NCBI GenBank assembly: GCA_002342685.1
Contig: DDQN01000003.1
Location: 4,070 to 68,069, forward strand
Reading direction: 5' to 3'
Length of the DNA: 64,000 bases
DNA from: Vibrio sp. UBA2441
Lineage (GTDB): Bacteria; Pseudomonadota; Gammaproteobacteria; Enterobacterales; Vibrionaceae
Every line of letters starts with the position of its first letter. Position 1 is the stretch's first letter. The position numbers were made by a program, and so were the translations under genes. Below are positions 8,291 through 16,399 of this stretch, in pieces. The notes beneath the pieces were generated by a model. The model saw only the letters and a program-made list of their open reading frames with translations, did no database searches and was not told where the DNA came from.

Positions 8291-8424
8291 CGTTTTAGAA
8301 CGACATCAATGTGTTCAATTAAAGTAGATATCCATTTCAGCGAAAGTCATTTGAGTAAAATGTCGAAACCATATAGATTATTTACTGTCATAGCTAAAAA
8401 GCATCAAGAGTGAATCAATAAATA

Positions 8425-9876
8425 ATGTTCAAAAAAACGCGTTCTCTAATGGCTCTACTTATTTCAACATCGCTTATATCCCCAGCGATAGCAAATAACA
8501 ATATTGATTTACCCGATATTGGTACAGCTGCAGCAGGAACTCTTACCATTGATCAAGAGCTGATTTATGGTGACGCCTACATGCGAATGCTTCGGGCAGG
8601 GAAACCTATCATCAACGACCCTGTACTTAACGAGTACATCACTAATCTGGGCCATCGCCTAGTGGTCAACGCTAATGATGTAAAAACCCCATTCAACTTT
8701 TTTATGATCCAAGATCGCGCTATTAATGCTTTTGCATTTTTTGGTGGTTATGTAGCATTACACTCTGGTTTGTTTTTACACGCCAATAGTGAAAGTGAAC
8801 TGGCCTCAGTAATGTCCCATGAAATTGCACATGTGACCCAGCGTCATTTAGCCAGAAGCATGGAGGATCAGGCAAGACGTTCTCCAGCAACTATCGCTGC
8901 CATTGCCGGTTCTTTACTGCTAGCAATCGCAGCTCCCGAAGCGGGTATTGCTGCGATAACAGCCACAACAGCCGGAACCATGCAAAGTCAGATAAACTAT
9001 ACCCGAAGTAATGAAAAAGAAGCCGATAGATTTGGGATTGTGACACTGGCAAAAGCAGGATTTGATGTACAAGCAATGCCACGATTTTTTGGCCGTTTAG
9101 CGGATGAATATCGCTATGCCAGTACACCACCACCCATGCTGCTAACTCACCCACTCCCCCAGGACAGAATTTCCGACTCTCGGGCAAGAGCACAAAATTA
9201 TCCACCACTTAAATTAGGTGCATCGATTGAATATCACCTTGCTAAAGCAAGAGTTATTGCTAGATACGCCAAGATCCAGCCAGAAAACGCACTAGATTGG
9301 TTCGATAGAAAACTTAAAAAAATCACTAACGAGCTCAGACCAACCTACCAATATGGTCAGGCGCTGGTGTATCTGGATACTAAGCAATTAGATAAGGCAG
9401 AAACGCTACTGCTGGCATTATTAAAACAAGACGCTTTAAATATTTTCTATCTTGATGCATTGTCCGATCTGTTTATCTACAAAAAGACACCTAATCAAGC
9501 TATCAAACTACTGGAAAATGCACTTAACAAAAAACCAAACAACCCTGTACTTACTATCAATTACGCTAATGCGCTTATTGAAGCAGAACAATATCAAAAA
9601 GCCATCAGTTTATTACAAAGATACTCGCATGAGCATCCAACAGATCTAAACGGTTGGAGATTATTGGCTGATTCAAACAGTAAATTAGGCAATACTGCAG
9701 AGAACTTAGCGGCCGAAGGGGAAATTTTTTCATTACAAGCAAATTGGAATAAAGCTTTGCAAAATTTCACCCAAGCCAGCCAATTAGCAGACCTAGGCAG
9801 TTTAAAACAGGCAAGGTACGATGCAAGAATCGATCAGCTTATGGTTCAACGAGATCGTTTCTTATCACTACAATAA
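8425..9876 (+). CDS. bepA: beta-barrel assembly-enhancing protease BepA
   Basis: A 483-residue periplasmic M48 metalloprotease. The signal peptide is about residues 1-23 (cleavage near SPAIA). Zinc motif HEIAH has His132, Glu133 and His136, and the third ligand Glu is in NEKEADRFG. TPR-like helical repeats fill about residues 300-470. BepA degrades stalled LptD and BamA substrates and helps outer-membrane assembly. Family length in E. coli is 487. The downstream arsC is on the same strand after 85 bp. It is functionally linked to bamA, bamC and skp in this window. Confidence 0.94.
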   Translation: MFKKTRSLMALLISTSLISPAIANNNIDLPDIGTAAAGTLTIDQELIYGDAYMRMLRAGKPIINDPVLNEYITNLGHRLVVNANDVKTPFNFFMIQDRAINAFAFFGGYVALHSGLFLHANSESELASVMSHEIAHVTQRHLARSMEDQARRSPATIAAIAGSLLLAIAAPEAGIAAITATTAGTMQSQINYTRSNEKEADRFGIVTLAKAGFDVQAMPRFFGRLADEYRYASTPPPMLLTHPLPQDRISDSRARAQNYPPLKLGASIEYHLAKARVIARYAKIQPENALDWFDRKLKKITNELRPTYQYGQALVYLDTKQLDKAETLLLALLKQDALNIFYLDALSDLFIYKKTPNQAIKLLENALNKKPNNPVLTINYANALIEAEQYQKAISLLQRYSHEHPTDLNGWRLLADSNSKLGNTAENLAAEGEIFSLQANWNKALQNFTQASQLADLGSLKQARYDARIDQLMVQRDRFLSLQ

Positions 9877-9961
9877 AAAATGTCAGTAATTCAATTAAAT
9901 AGTTACTGGTAATGGTATCAATATGATCAATCAGCATAGATTGAATAATCAGGAGAAAACC

Positions 9962-10312
9962 ATGGAAGTCGTGATTTATCACAACCCTAGATGCTCAAAA
10001 AGCCGCCAGACTCTTCAACTACTTGAAGATAAAGGCATAACACCTAACGTTATTAACTATCTTGAAGACGTTCCGACAGCAGATACTCTCAAAATTATAT
10101 TTTCTCAACTCGGCTTAGGCAGTGTTAGGGAAATGATGCGAACCAAAGAATCTATCTATAAGGAACTCAACCTGGGGGATGACATATTAAGTGACGAACA
10201 GTTGTTTGACGCTATGTCGAAAAATCCAAAGTTGATTGAACGTCCCATTGTCGTTGCTAACCAAAAAGCGAAACTTGGTCGTCCACCTGAACAAGTTCTT
10301 GAACTATTCTAG
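9962..10312 (+). CDS. arsC: glutaredoxin-dependent arsenate reductase (ArsC, YfgD-like)
   Basis: A 116-residue ArsC-family protein. Catalytic Cys11 is in HNPRCSKSRQTLQLLE, and the RPIVVANQKAKLGRP motif near residue 92 contains the family Arg residues. It would reduce arsenate to arsenite with glutathione and glutaredoxin. There is no ars efflux gene beside it, so it is the chromosomal YfgD type rather than an ars-operon member. The ATG at 9962 has CAGGAGAA in front; the upstream in-frame ATG at 9923 has none. It precedes a DUF2069 gene by 12 bp. Confidence 0.9.
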   Translation: MEVVIYHNPRCSKSRQTLQLLEDKGITPNVINYLEDVPTADTLKIIFSQLGLGSVREMMRTKESIYKELNLGDDILSDEQLFDAMSKNPKLIERPIVVANQKAKLGRPPEQVLELF

Positions 10313-10324
10313 CTGGAGATAGAT

Positions 10325-10756
10325 ATGGAAGAACAGACGCTCCCTAAAACACGACAGTACCGCTATTTAGCGTTAATAGGATACCTGTCTCTTCTCAGCT
10401 GGGTAGCTTTATGGCAAATATTTATTTCGCCTCACCCACACATCAACCCAATAACCGCTGCTGTCGCGTGGTGTATACCGTTACTCTTCCCTCTAAGAGG
10501 TATTCTTACTGGTAAAGTTTACACCCACGCCTGGGCGAACTTTGTATTGATGCTCTACTTTTTGCACTCATTAACTATTTTATATGTGGACCAAGGAGAA
10601 AGGTGGCTGGCGCTTATAGAGCTGACACTAACATGCGCTGCATTTGTTGGTAATATCCTATACACGAGAAATCGTGGCCGCGAACTAGGTTTGAAATTGC
10701 CGAAACTCTCGACAGTAGAAAAACAGGAAAAAACGAAATTTTCCGATAAAAAATAA
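10325..10756 (+). CDS. DUF2069 family inner-membrane protein
   Basis: A 143-residue protein with four hydrophobic segments (about residues 15-33, 40-58, 65-85 and 92-110) and a basic cytoplasmic tail. It matches DUF2069, typically found next to arsC/yfgD-type genes in gammaproteobacteria; function unknown. It ends 50 bp before a strong bidirectional terminator shared with the convergent DUF2066 gene. Confidence 0.8.
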   Translation: MEEQTLPKTRQYRYLALIGYLSLLSWVALWQIFISPHPHINPITAAVAWCIPLLFPLRGILTGKVYTHAWANFVLMLYFLHSLTILYVDQGERWLALIELTLTCAAFVGNILYTRNRGRELGLKLPKLSTVEKQEKTKFSDKK

Positions 10757-10806
10757 TATTTTGTTAATAACGCCTATTTGTTAGTAAAAAAGAGAGCAAA
10801 AAATTG

Positions 10807-10833
10807 AAAAGAGCCGCTGCGCGGCTCTTTTTT
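10807..10833. terminator. bidirectional terminator between DUF2069 and DUF2066 genes
   Basis: AAAA, then GAGCCGC (10811-10817), TGC loop, GCGGCTC (10821-10827), then TTTTTT. A and T runs on the two sides allow termination in both directions. Confidence 0.9.
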
Positions 10834-10841
10834 AATCTCGT

Positions 10842-12131
10842 TTATTTAATCCATTCAAATACAATTGGTTTTTCAATTGGTTCAGCTTCAACTTGCTGCT
10901 TTGACCCCAGTGGCTGCGAATGTGATTGTTCTAGGTCAACAGAAGGACTCCAAGCCTCGGTAACAGCTTGAACTGACTCTACGATGGCTAAGGTATTATT
11001 TGTCCCTAACTCTGCCGTACTGCTGTATTCAGGAACCACCAATGAACCAGTATTGATACTATCTTCTAACGGTGGCGCTTCTTGTAACGGTGGAGCTTCT
11101 TGTAATGGAGGCACTTCAAAAATCTCACCAACAAATTTCTGCACATGAGCATTTTGAACAACTTCGGCTTCAAACTCTTCTCTGGAGCTTAACAAATTAA
11201 TTCTAATGGTAATTTCATCACCCACTATTTTAAGTACTGTAATGCTTGCTACTGAGTTTTCTTTTTCAAGCAGTGACTCTAAAGCAAAAAAATCATTCGC
11301 TGATGTAACATTAATAAACTGCGTAACAATCGTATCTGTAAGTTCACCCGTACTCTTTATTGAGCTTTTACTTGCATAAAAAGAGCTCACCTCATCAATT
11401 AATGCTTCAAGAGCCTGATGTGCATTACCATTGGCGATGCCAGTCAGTGGTTCTTTATTCGACGCCAACATAAATTTCGGTTTTTCATCATATAACGTCC
11501 ACCGAATATTAGTCCTGTTAGATGTTTTCTGAATTCTAACCACCAATACGGCATCTCCGGGGTATCTCTGACTAGCGACACTAATAGGATCGACAAAGCC
11601 TCCCCATAAGTCCGGAGCCGTAATTCCGGTAACATCATCAATATCACCTACTGGTATTGTCACAGGTAGCCCACGAATATCTGCAAAATACTTTAGCTGA
11701 TTCATGGCGCTTTCTCCGGATTGCTCCCACAGAATTTCTCTACCGTAACGAGACTCTTCGACCATCCATACCACTAAATTAGAACGGGTATCTACCCAAT
11801 AAGGTAGATTTGCCTGCATTAATAAAGATTGAATTTGAGGTGGATTAAACACCATTTTGAGACTTTTCAGCCCAAATTGATCCCCATAGCTAATTTGGGA
11901 CAAATATTGACCACTTTTTCGCAGAGCTTTAGTAATAACCGGATTTTCTAAAGCATTTTTATTCCCGGACGCTTTAACGATAACTTGCTGCAAGCCCATA
12001 GTTCTAGCTGCTTTCTCGGTGTCCGTATCATTTTCATCCAACACCACTTCCGCACTGAAAACATCCACTTTTACTGATGCATAAATAGGTAAAGCAAGTA
12101 ATCCGAGTAAAAGAATAGAGAGATGGCGCAT
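10842..12131 (-). CDS. DUF2066 family secreted protein
   Basis: A 429-residue protein with an N-terminal signal peptide (about residues 1-18, LSILLLGLLALPIYA) and a DUF2066 region about residues 20-330; function unknown. A low-complexity stretch near residue 340 holds the hexapeptide PPLQEA twice and a third, changed copy PPLEDS, encoded by an 18-bp tandem repeat at about 11067-11120. Repeat number may vary between strains. The C-terminal 80 residues are polar and probably disordered. It is divergent from uraA. Confidence 0.82.
   Translation of the reverse strand: MRHLSILLLGLLALPIYASVKVDVFSAEVVLDENDTDTEKAARTMGLQQVIVKASGNKNALENPVITKALRKSGQYLSQISYGDQFGLKSLKMVFNPPQIQSLLMQANLPYWVDTRSNLVVWMVEESRYGREILWEQSGESAMNQLKYFADIRGLPVTIPVGDIDDVTGITAPDLWGGFVDPISVASQRYPGDAVLVVRIQKTSNRTNIRWTLYDEKPKFMLASNKEPLTGIANGNAHQALEALIDEVSSFYASKSSIKSTGELTDTIVTQFINVTSANDFFALESLLEKENSVASITVLKIVGDEITIRINLLSSREEFEAEVVQNAHVQKFVGEIFEVPPLQEAPPLQEAPPLEDSINTGSLVVPEYSSTAELGTNNTLAIVESVQAVTEAWSPSVDLEQSHSQPLGSKQQVEAEPIEKPIVFEWIK
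11067..11120. repeat. 18-bp tandem repeat inside the DUF2066 gene
   Basis: Three tandem 18-bp units, on the plus strand starting TAACGGTGGCGCTTCTTG (11067-11084, 11085-11102, then a diverged third). The coded repeat is PPLQEA. Frame is preserved by any copy-number change. Confidence 0.75.
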
Positions 12132-12164
12132 ACTAACCCTAAAATATTGTTGATATTAATAGCG

Positions 12165-12193
12165 ATGATAAGCAACTCTCGGGTGGGGAGCAA
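12165..12193 (-). promoter_or_regulatory. predicted sigma-70 promoter for the DUF2066 gene
   Basis: On the minus strand: TTGCTC (-35, 12193-12188), 17-nt spacer, TATCAT (-10, 12170-12165). This implies a transcript start near 12158 and a leader of about 27 nt. The DUF2066 gene diverges from uraA; no other gene is visible in the 12132-12453 spacer. Confidence 0.55.
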
Positions 12194-12349
12194 GGTGAAC
12201 TCGATTAACTTATGCCAGAAATTCAACTGTTTCACCAGAATTTGAACATCAACACGATGAAATTAAAAATACCCCGAATAGATTAACTTTAAACATATCG
12301 TTCAGCATTCCCCCAAATGAATAATCATTCTTTCAATTACAGAAATAAA

Positions 12350-12365
12350 CGTGACACATATCACA
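12350..12365 (+). promoter_or_regulatory. predicted CRP site upstream of uraA
   Basis: CGTGACACATATCACA matches the TGTGA-N6-TCACA half-site consensus at 9 of 10 positions. It lies 89 bp before the uraA start and could also serve the divergent DUF2066 gene. Binding is predicted, not shown. Confidence 0.5.
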
Positions 12366-12385
12366 CTATGTCAGGCCGAATTCTG

Positions 12386-12401
12386 AGGCAATCGATTACA
12401 T
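12386..12401 (+). promoter_or_regulatory. predicted PurR operator of uraA
   Basis: AGGCAATCGATTACAT fits every specified base of the purine-repressor consensus ANGCAANCGNTTNCNT. It lies just upstream of a possible -10 (TAAAAT, 12408-12413), so a bound repressor would block RNA polymerase. uraA thus seems to belong to the purine regulon together with purMN. Confidence 0.7.
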
Positions 12402-12453
12402 TGGTGGTAAAATCCTGCGAATTTTGTTTATCACTTTTTACGGGAATAGATTT

Positions 12454-13704
12454 ATGACGAACGTACTTCAGGGAGCTCAAATGCTTTTCGTAGCATTTGG
12501 TGCTCTGGTGCTGGTCCCTTTACTTACAGGACTTGACCCAAATGTAGCCCTCTTCGGAGCGGGCCTCGGAACCCTTCTTTTTCAACTTATCACACGACGC
12601 TCTGTTCCTATCTTCCTCGCTTCATCCTTTGCTTTTATTGCTCCTATCATGTTCGGTGTACAAACTTGGGGCATCGCCAGTACCATGGGCGGATTAATGG
12701 CTGCGGGTTTCGTTTACGTCTTGTTAGGCGCATTGATCAAGGCAAAAGGTGTTGAGATCATTCACAAATTACTTCCGCCTGTTGTTGTAGGCCCGGTAAT
12801 CATGGTTATCGGTCTTGGCCTTGCCCCAGTTGCTGTCAACATGGCCTTAGGCAAAACTGGTGATGGTGCAATCCAGCTCATCAATGCTGATAACGCTCTA
12901 TGGATCTCTAGCATTTCTCTATTGGTAACCATTTCTATTAGTGTTTTTGCTAAAGGATTTATGAAGTTACTCCCTATCTTTGGCGGTATTTTGTCAGGGT
13001 ATGCTTTGAGCCTAGCCTTTGGTGTAGTTGATTTTACTCCAGTAGTAGAAGCATCGTGGTTTGCTCTGCCTAATTTCACGGCACCAGAATTCAACATTAA
13101 TGCCATCTTATTTATGATACCAGTGGCGATTGCTCCGGCGGTAGAACACGTTGGAGACATGTTGGCTATCTCAAATGTCACAGGTAAAGACTACCTTAAA
13201 AAGCCAGGTTTACACCGTACCATTGCGGGTGACGGAGTTGCTACAATTGCAGCATCAATGCTGGGAGCGCCGCCAAACACTACCTACAGTGAAGTAACAG
13301 GAGCGGTTATGCTGACTAAAACTTATAACCCAGCAATCATGACATGGGCCGCTGTTACGGCTATTGTTCTGGCGCTCGTTGGTAAGTTAGGGGCTATCCT
13401 ACAAACTATTCCAGTACCAGTTATGGGTGGAATTATGATTCTGTTATTTGGTTCTATCGCAACGGTTGGTCTAAATACACTTATCAAAAATAATGTTGAC
13501 CTGCACAAATCACGCAACCTAACTATTGTCGCTGTTACTCTGGTATTTGGTATCGGTGGAATGGCATTTGGCATAGGTGAGTTTAGCTTACAAGGTGTAA
13601 GCCTTTGCGGTATCGTCGCTATTATTCTTAACTTAGTACTACCTCATGACCTTGGTGAAAACCACGTTGTCGACAATGCTCAAATGGAAGAAGAAGCAAA
13701 GTAA
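12454..13704 (+). CDS. uraA: uracil:proton symporter UraA
   Basis: A 416-residue polytopic transporter of the nucleobase-cation symporter-2 family with about 12-14 membrane segments. It keeps the family signatures SSFAFIAPI early in the protein and GAPPNTTYSEVTGAVMLT near residue 272, plus the PAVEHVGDM segment (a conserved Glu in the uracil site) near residue 230. An in-frame TTG start at 12424 is not supported; the ATG at 12454 gives the usual N-terminus. It faces upp, whose product converts the imported uracil to UMP, across a shared terminator. Confidence 0.93.
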   Translation: MTNVLQGAQMLFVAFGALVLVPLLTGLDPNVALFGAGLGTLLFQLITRRSVPIFLASSFAFIAPIMFGVQTWGIASTMGGLMAAGFVYVLLGALIKAKGVEIIHKLLPPVVVGPVIMVIGLGLAPVAVNMALGKTGDGAIQLINADNALWISSISLLVTISISVFAKGFMKLLPIFGGILSGYALSLAFGVVDFTPVVEASWFALPNFTAPEFNINAILFMIPVAIAPAVEHVGDMLAISNVTGKDYLKKPGLHRTIAGDGVATIAASMLGAPPNTTYSEVTGAVMLTKTYNPAIMTWAAVTAIVLALVGKLGAILQTIPVPVMGGIMILLFGSIATVGLNTLIKNNVDLHKSRNLTIVAVTLVFGIGGMAFGIGEFSLQGVSLCGIVAIILNLVLPHDLGENHVVDNAQMEEEAK

Positions 13705-13720
13705 TTAACACGGTAACACC

Positions 13721-13752
13721 ATGTTTTACCGATGTTTTACCGATGTTTTACG
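13721..13752. repeat. 11-bp tandem repeat (ATGTTTTACCG) after uraA
   Basis: Two full copies and a third partial copy of ATGTTTTACCG immediately upstream of the uraA/upp terminator. No function is visible. Confidence 0.6.
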
Positions 13753-13762
13753 ACAGAAATAG

Positions 13763-13795
13763 AAAAGGCTGGTGCTATTGAACACCAGCCTTTTT
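13763..13795. terminator. bidirectional terminator between uraA and upp
   Basis: AAAAGGCTGGTG (13763-13774), an 8-nt loop, CACCAGCCTTTT (13783-13794), with a T run on the plus side and an A run on the minus side. Confidence 0.9.
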
Positions 13796-13813
13796 ATTGG
13801 ATATTAAATAAAA

Positions 13814-14440
13814 CTATTTAGTGCCAAAGATCTTATCACCAGCATCACCTAAACCAGGAACGATGTAACCTTTATCATTCAGCTTCTCGTCAATAGCCGC
13901 CGTATAAAGCTCTACATCTGGGTGCGCTTTTTTCAATGCTTCAATACCCTCTGGTGCTGAAACCAGAACAAGTACCTTTATCGCTTTACAACCTTTCTCT
14001 TTTAACAGATCTATCGTTGCGATCATTGAACCACCAGTAGCCAACATTGGATCAACAACTAAAGCAATACGCTCATCAATATTTGAAGCAAGTTTGTTGA
14101 AATATGGAATGGGTTCTAACGTTTCTTCATCACGGTAAACACCTACTACACTGATACGTGCACTCGGTACATGTTCCAATACACCATCCATCATGCCCAG
14201 ACCGGCGCGCAAGATAGGCACTACTGTTACTTTTTTGCCTTTAATCTGATCCACTTCTACAGGACCATCCCAACCTTCAATTGTCACTTTCTCAGTTTCA
14301 AAATCTGAGGTTGCTTCGTAAGTTAACAAGCTACCAACTTCAGTAGCTAACTCACGAAAACGCTTAGTGCTGATGTCCCCTTCACGCATTAAACCAACTT
14401 TGTGTTTAACTAAAGGGTGCATTACTTCAACAACTTTCAT
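13814..14440 (-). CDS. upp: uracil phosphoribosyltransferase Upp
   Basis: A 208-residue enzyme making UMP from uracil and PRPP (pyrimidine salvage); E. coli Upp is also 208. The PRPP-binding loop is VVDPMLATGGSM (around residue 128), and the uracil-binding C-terminus is GLGDAGDKIFGTK. The start at 14440 is preceded by CCGGAG at a 7-nt spacing. In-frame ATGs at 14446 and 14455 are too close to or upstream of that site. It diverges from purM, with a PurR operator in the shared spacer. Confidence 0.97.
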   Translation of the reverse strand: MKVVEVMHPLVKHKVGLMREGDISTKRFRELATEVGSLLTYEATSDFETEKVTIEGWDGPVEVDQIKGKKVTVVPILRAGLGMMDGVLEHVPSARISVVGVYRDEETLEPIPYFNKLASNIDERIALVVDPMLATGGSMIATIDLLKEKGCKAIKVLVLVSAPEGIEALKKAHPDVELYTAAIDEKLNDKGYIVPGLGDAGDKIFGTK

Positions 14441-14528
14441 TTTCATCTCCGGCAATTTTTAAATAAACCTTGCGATTATACGGTTTTTTTATGAATATGC
14501 CGAGAAAATCTTGCATAAAACTTTTGTT

Positions 14529-14544
14529 GCGCAAACGTTTTCCT
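14529..14544 (+). promoter_or_regulatory. predicted PurR operator between upp and purM
   Basis: GCGCAAACGTTTTCCT matches the palindromic purine-repressor consensus ACGCAAACGTTTTCGT at 14 of 16 positions. It lies 67 bp before the purM start and 89 bp before the upp start, so it may control both divergent units. Confidence 0.75.
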
Positions 14545-14610
14545 TCTTGCTGTATCTCGGTTAGAATAGCGCCGACTTTCACATCTAAAATGACATGACG
14601 AGGACTTCCT

Positions 14611-15651
14611 GTGAGTGGCAATAACTCTTCTCTTAGCTATAAAGACGCCGGCGTAGATATCGATGCTGGAAATGCTTTAGTTGACCGAATTAAAGGTGTG
14701 GTAAAACGCACTCGTCGCCCAGAGGTTATGGGCGGTATTGGTGGGTTTGGTGCACTTTGCGAGCTACCAACCAAATATAACGAGCCGCTACTTGTATCGG
14801 GAACCGATGGCGTAGGTACAAAACTTCGTCTTGCGCTAGATATGAAAAAGCATGACACCATTGGTATCGACTTAGTGGCAATGTGTGTTAATGACCTTAT
14901 TGTACAAGGTGCCGAACCACTGTTTTTCCTCGACTATTATGCGACTGGAAAACTAGATATTGATACTGCCGCAGACGTAGTGTCTGGTATTGGCGAAGGT
15001 TGTATCCAAGCTGGTTGTGCACTTATTGGTGGTGAAACAGCTGAAATGCCAGGCATGTACGAAGGCGAAGACTATGATGTCGCTGGATTCTGCGTTGGTG
15101 TTGTAGAAAAATCAGACGTCATTGATGGTTCAAAAGTGGCCGCTGGCGATGCACTGATTGCTGTTGGCTCAAGTGGACCACACTCAAATGGTTACTCCCT
15201 TATTCGAAAAATTTTAGAAGTTTCCGATGCTGACCTCAATGAGAATTTAAATGGTCGCACTATCGGTGAGTTATTACTTGAACCAACTAAAATCTATATT
15301 AAATCTGCACTAAAGTTAATTGCAGAGCATGACATTCATGCCATATCTCATATTACTGGTGGTGGCTTCTGGGAAAATATTCCTCGCGTTCTACCTCAAG
15401 GGACTAAAGCCGTTATTGATGGCAGTAGCTGGGAATGGCCTGCTATATTTGGCTGGTTACAAGAGAAAGGCAATGTTGAAACATTTGAAATGTACCGCAC
15501 ATTTAACTGTGGTGTAGGACTTATTATTGCTCTGCCAGAGCAGCAAGCAGAAAAAGCAGTTAAACTACTCAACGATGAAGGTGAAAATGCCTGGGTCATT
15601 GGTAAAATAGCTGACGCAGAAGAGAATCAAGAACAAGTAGAGATAAAATAA
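14611..15651 (+). CDS. purM: phosphoribosylformylglycinamidine cyclo-ligase PurM
   Basis: A 346-residue AIR synthetase (E. coli 345). It closes the imidazole ring in step five of purine synthesis, using ATP. N-terminal substrate motif LSYKDAGVDIDAG, ATP-grasp-like PurM fold with GTDGVGTKLRLA and GGETAEMPGMY, and C-terminal domain with GPHSNGYSLIRKI and ITGGGFWENIPRV. The start codon is GTG, preceded by GAGGA at 7-8 nt. It overlaps nothing and is followed by purN after 3 bp, the standard purMN operon. Confidence 0.98.
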   Translation: MSGNNSSLSYKDAGVDIDAGNALVDRIKGVVKRTRRPEVMGGIGGFGALCELPTKYNEPLLVSGTDGVGTKLRLALDMKKHDTIGIDLVAMCVNDLIVQGAEPLFFLDYYATGKLDIDTAADVVSGIGEGCIQAGCALIGGETAEMPGMYEGEDYDVAGFCVGVVEKSDVIDGSKVAAGDALIAVGSSGPHSNGYSLIRKILEVSDADLNENLNGRTIGELLLEPTKIYIKSALKLIAEHDIHAISHITGGGFWENIPRVLPQGTKAVIDGSSWEWPAIFGWLQEKGNVETFEMYRTFNCGVGLIIALPEQQAEKAVKLLNDEGENAWVIGKIADAEENQEQVEIK

Positions 15652-15654
15652 GTT

Positions 15655-16293
15655 ATGCAAAAGATCGTAGTATTAGTTTCAGGAAACGGCAGTAATTTAC
15701 AGGCTATTATTGATAGCTGCGGCTCTAGGATCACAAATGGTCAGGTTGTCGCTGTTTTTTCTAACAAATCTGATGCATATGGTCTTGAGCGTGCAAAAAA
15801 ATCTGATATTCCGGCTCATTTTGTCAACCCAAAAGCCTTCCCTACCAGGGATAGCTTTGATCGGGAACTAATGAGCCAAATCGATAAATATCAGCCTGAT
15901 ATTATTGTGCTCGCGGGTTATATGCGCATCCTAAGCAGTGAGTTTGTAACTCACTATTTGGGGAAGATGCTTAACGTGCATCCTTCACTACTGCCCAAAT
16001 ACCCAGGACTTCATACGCATCAAAGAGCTATTGATGCTGGTGATAAAGAACATGGTACCAGTGTCCATTTTGTCACAGAAGAATTGGATGGTGGCCCTGT
16101 AATATTACAGGCTAAAGTGCCTGTCTTTGACGATGATAGCGCTGATACTCTCAATCAACGCGTTCAGACTCAGGAATACAGTATTTATCCATTAACAATT
16201 CAGTGGTTTATTGATGGCCGACTTTCTATGCAAAATAATCAAGCATACTTAGACGGAAATTTATTGAGTATTCATGGATACGCGGATGATTGA
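15655..16293 (+). CDS. purN: phosphoribosylglycinamide formyltransferase PurN
   Basis: A 212-residue GAR transformylase (E. coli 212) that uses 10-formyl-tetrahydrofolate in the third purine step. Motifs: VLVSGNGSNLQAII (phosphate loop), LNVHPSLLPKYPGLHTHQRA with the catalytic Asn and His, and ELDGGPVILQ with the catalytic Asp. It is translated from an ATG 3 bp after the purM stop and shares the PurR-controlled promoter. Confidence 0.98.
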   Translation: MQKIVVLVSGNGSNLQAIIDSCGSRITNGQVVAVFSNKSDAYGLERAKKSDIPAHFVNPKAFPTRDSFDRELMSQIDKYQPDIIVLAGYMRILSSEFVTHYLGKMLNVHPSLLPKYPGLHTHQRAIDAGDKEHGTSVHFVTEELDGGPVILQAKVPVFDDDSADTLNQRVQTQEYSIYPLTIQWFIDGRLSMQNNQAYLDGNLLSIHGYADD

Positions 16294-16296
16294 TTC

Positions 16297-16331
16297 TATA
16301 CTCAAGAGCCCCTTAAAGTTACTTGAATATA
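16297..16331. repeat. small inverted-repeat element (CCAAGT family, 35 bp)
   Basis: TATACTCAAG at the left end is mirrored, with one mismatch, by CTTGAATATA at the right. The right part (AAAGTTACTTGAATATA) is the inverse of the family end seen at 27509 and 62018. It looks like a solo hairpin-forming copy. Confidence 0.5.
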
Positions 16332-16365
16332 CGTAGTATTAGAAAGCATGAATTACCCAGAAATT

Positions 16366-16395
16366 AAAAAAGGGCTGAATTATCAGCCCTTTTTA
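16366..16395. terminator. bidirectional terminator between purN and yafJ
   Basis: AAAAAAGGGCTGA, loop ATTA, TCAGCCCTTTTT (arms 16366-16378 and 16383-16394), with strong T and A flanks on both sides. Confidence 0.9.
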
Positions 16396-16399
16396 ATTT

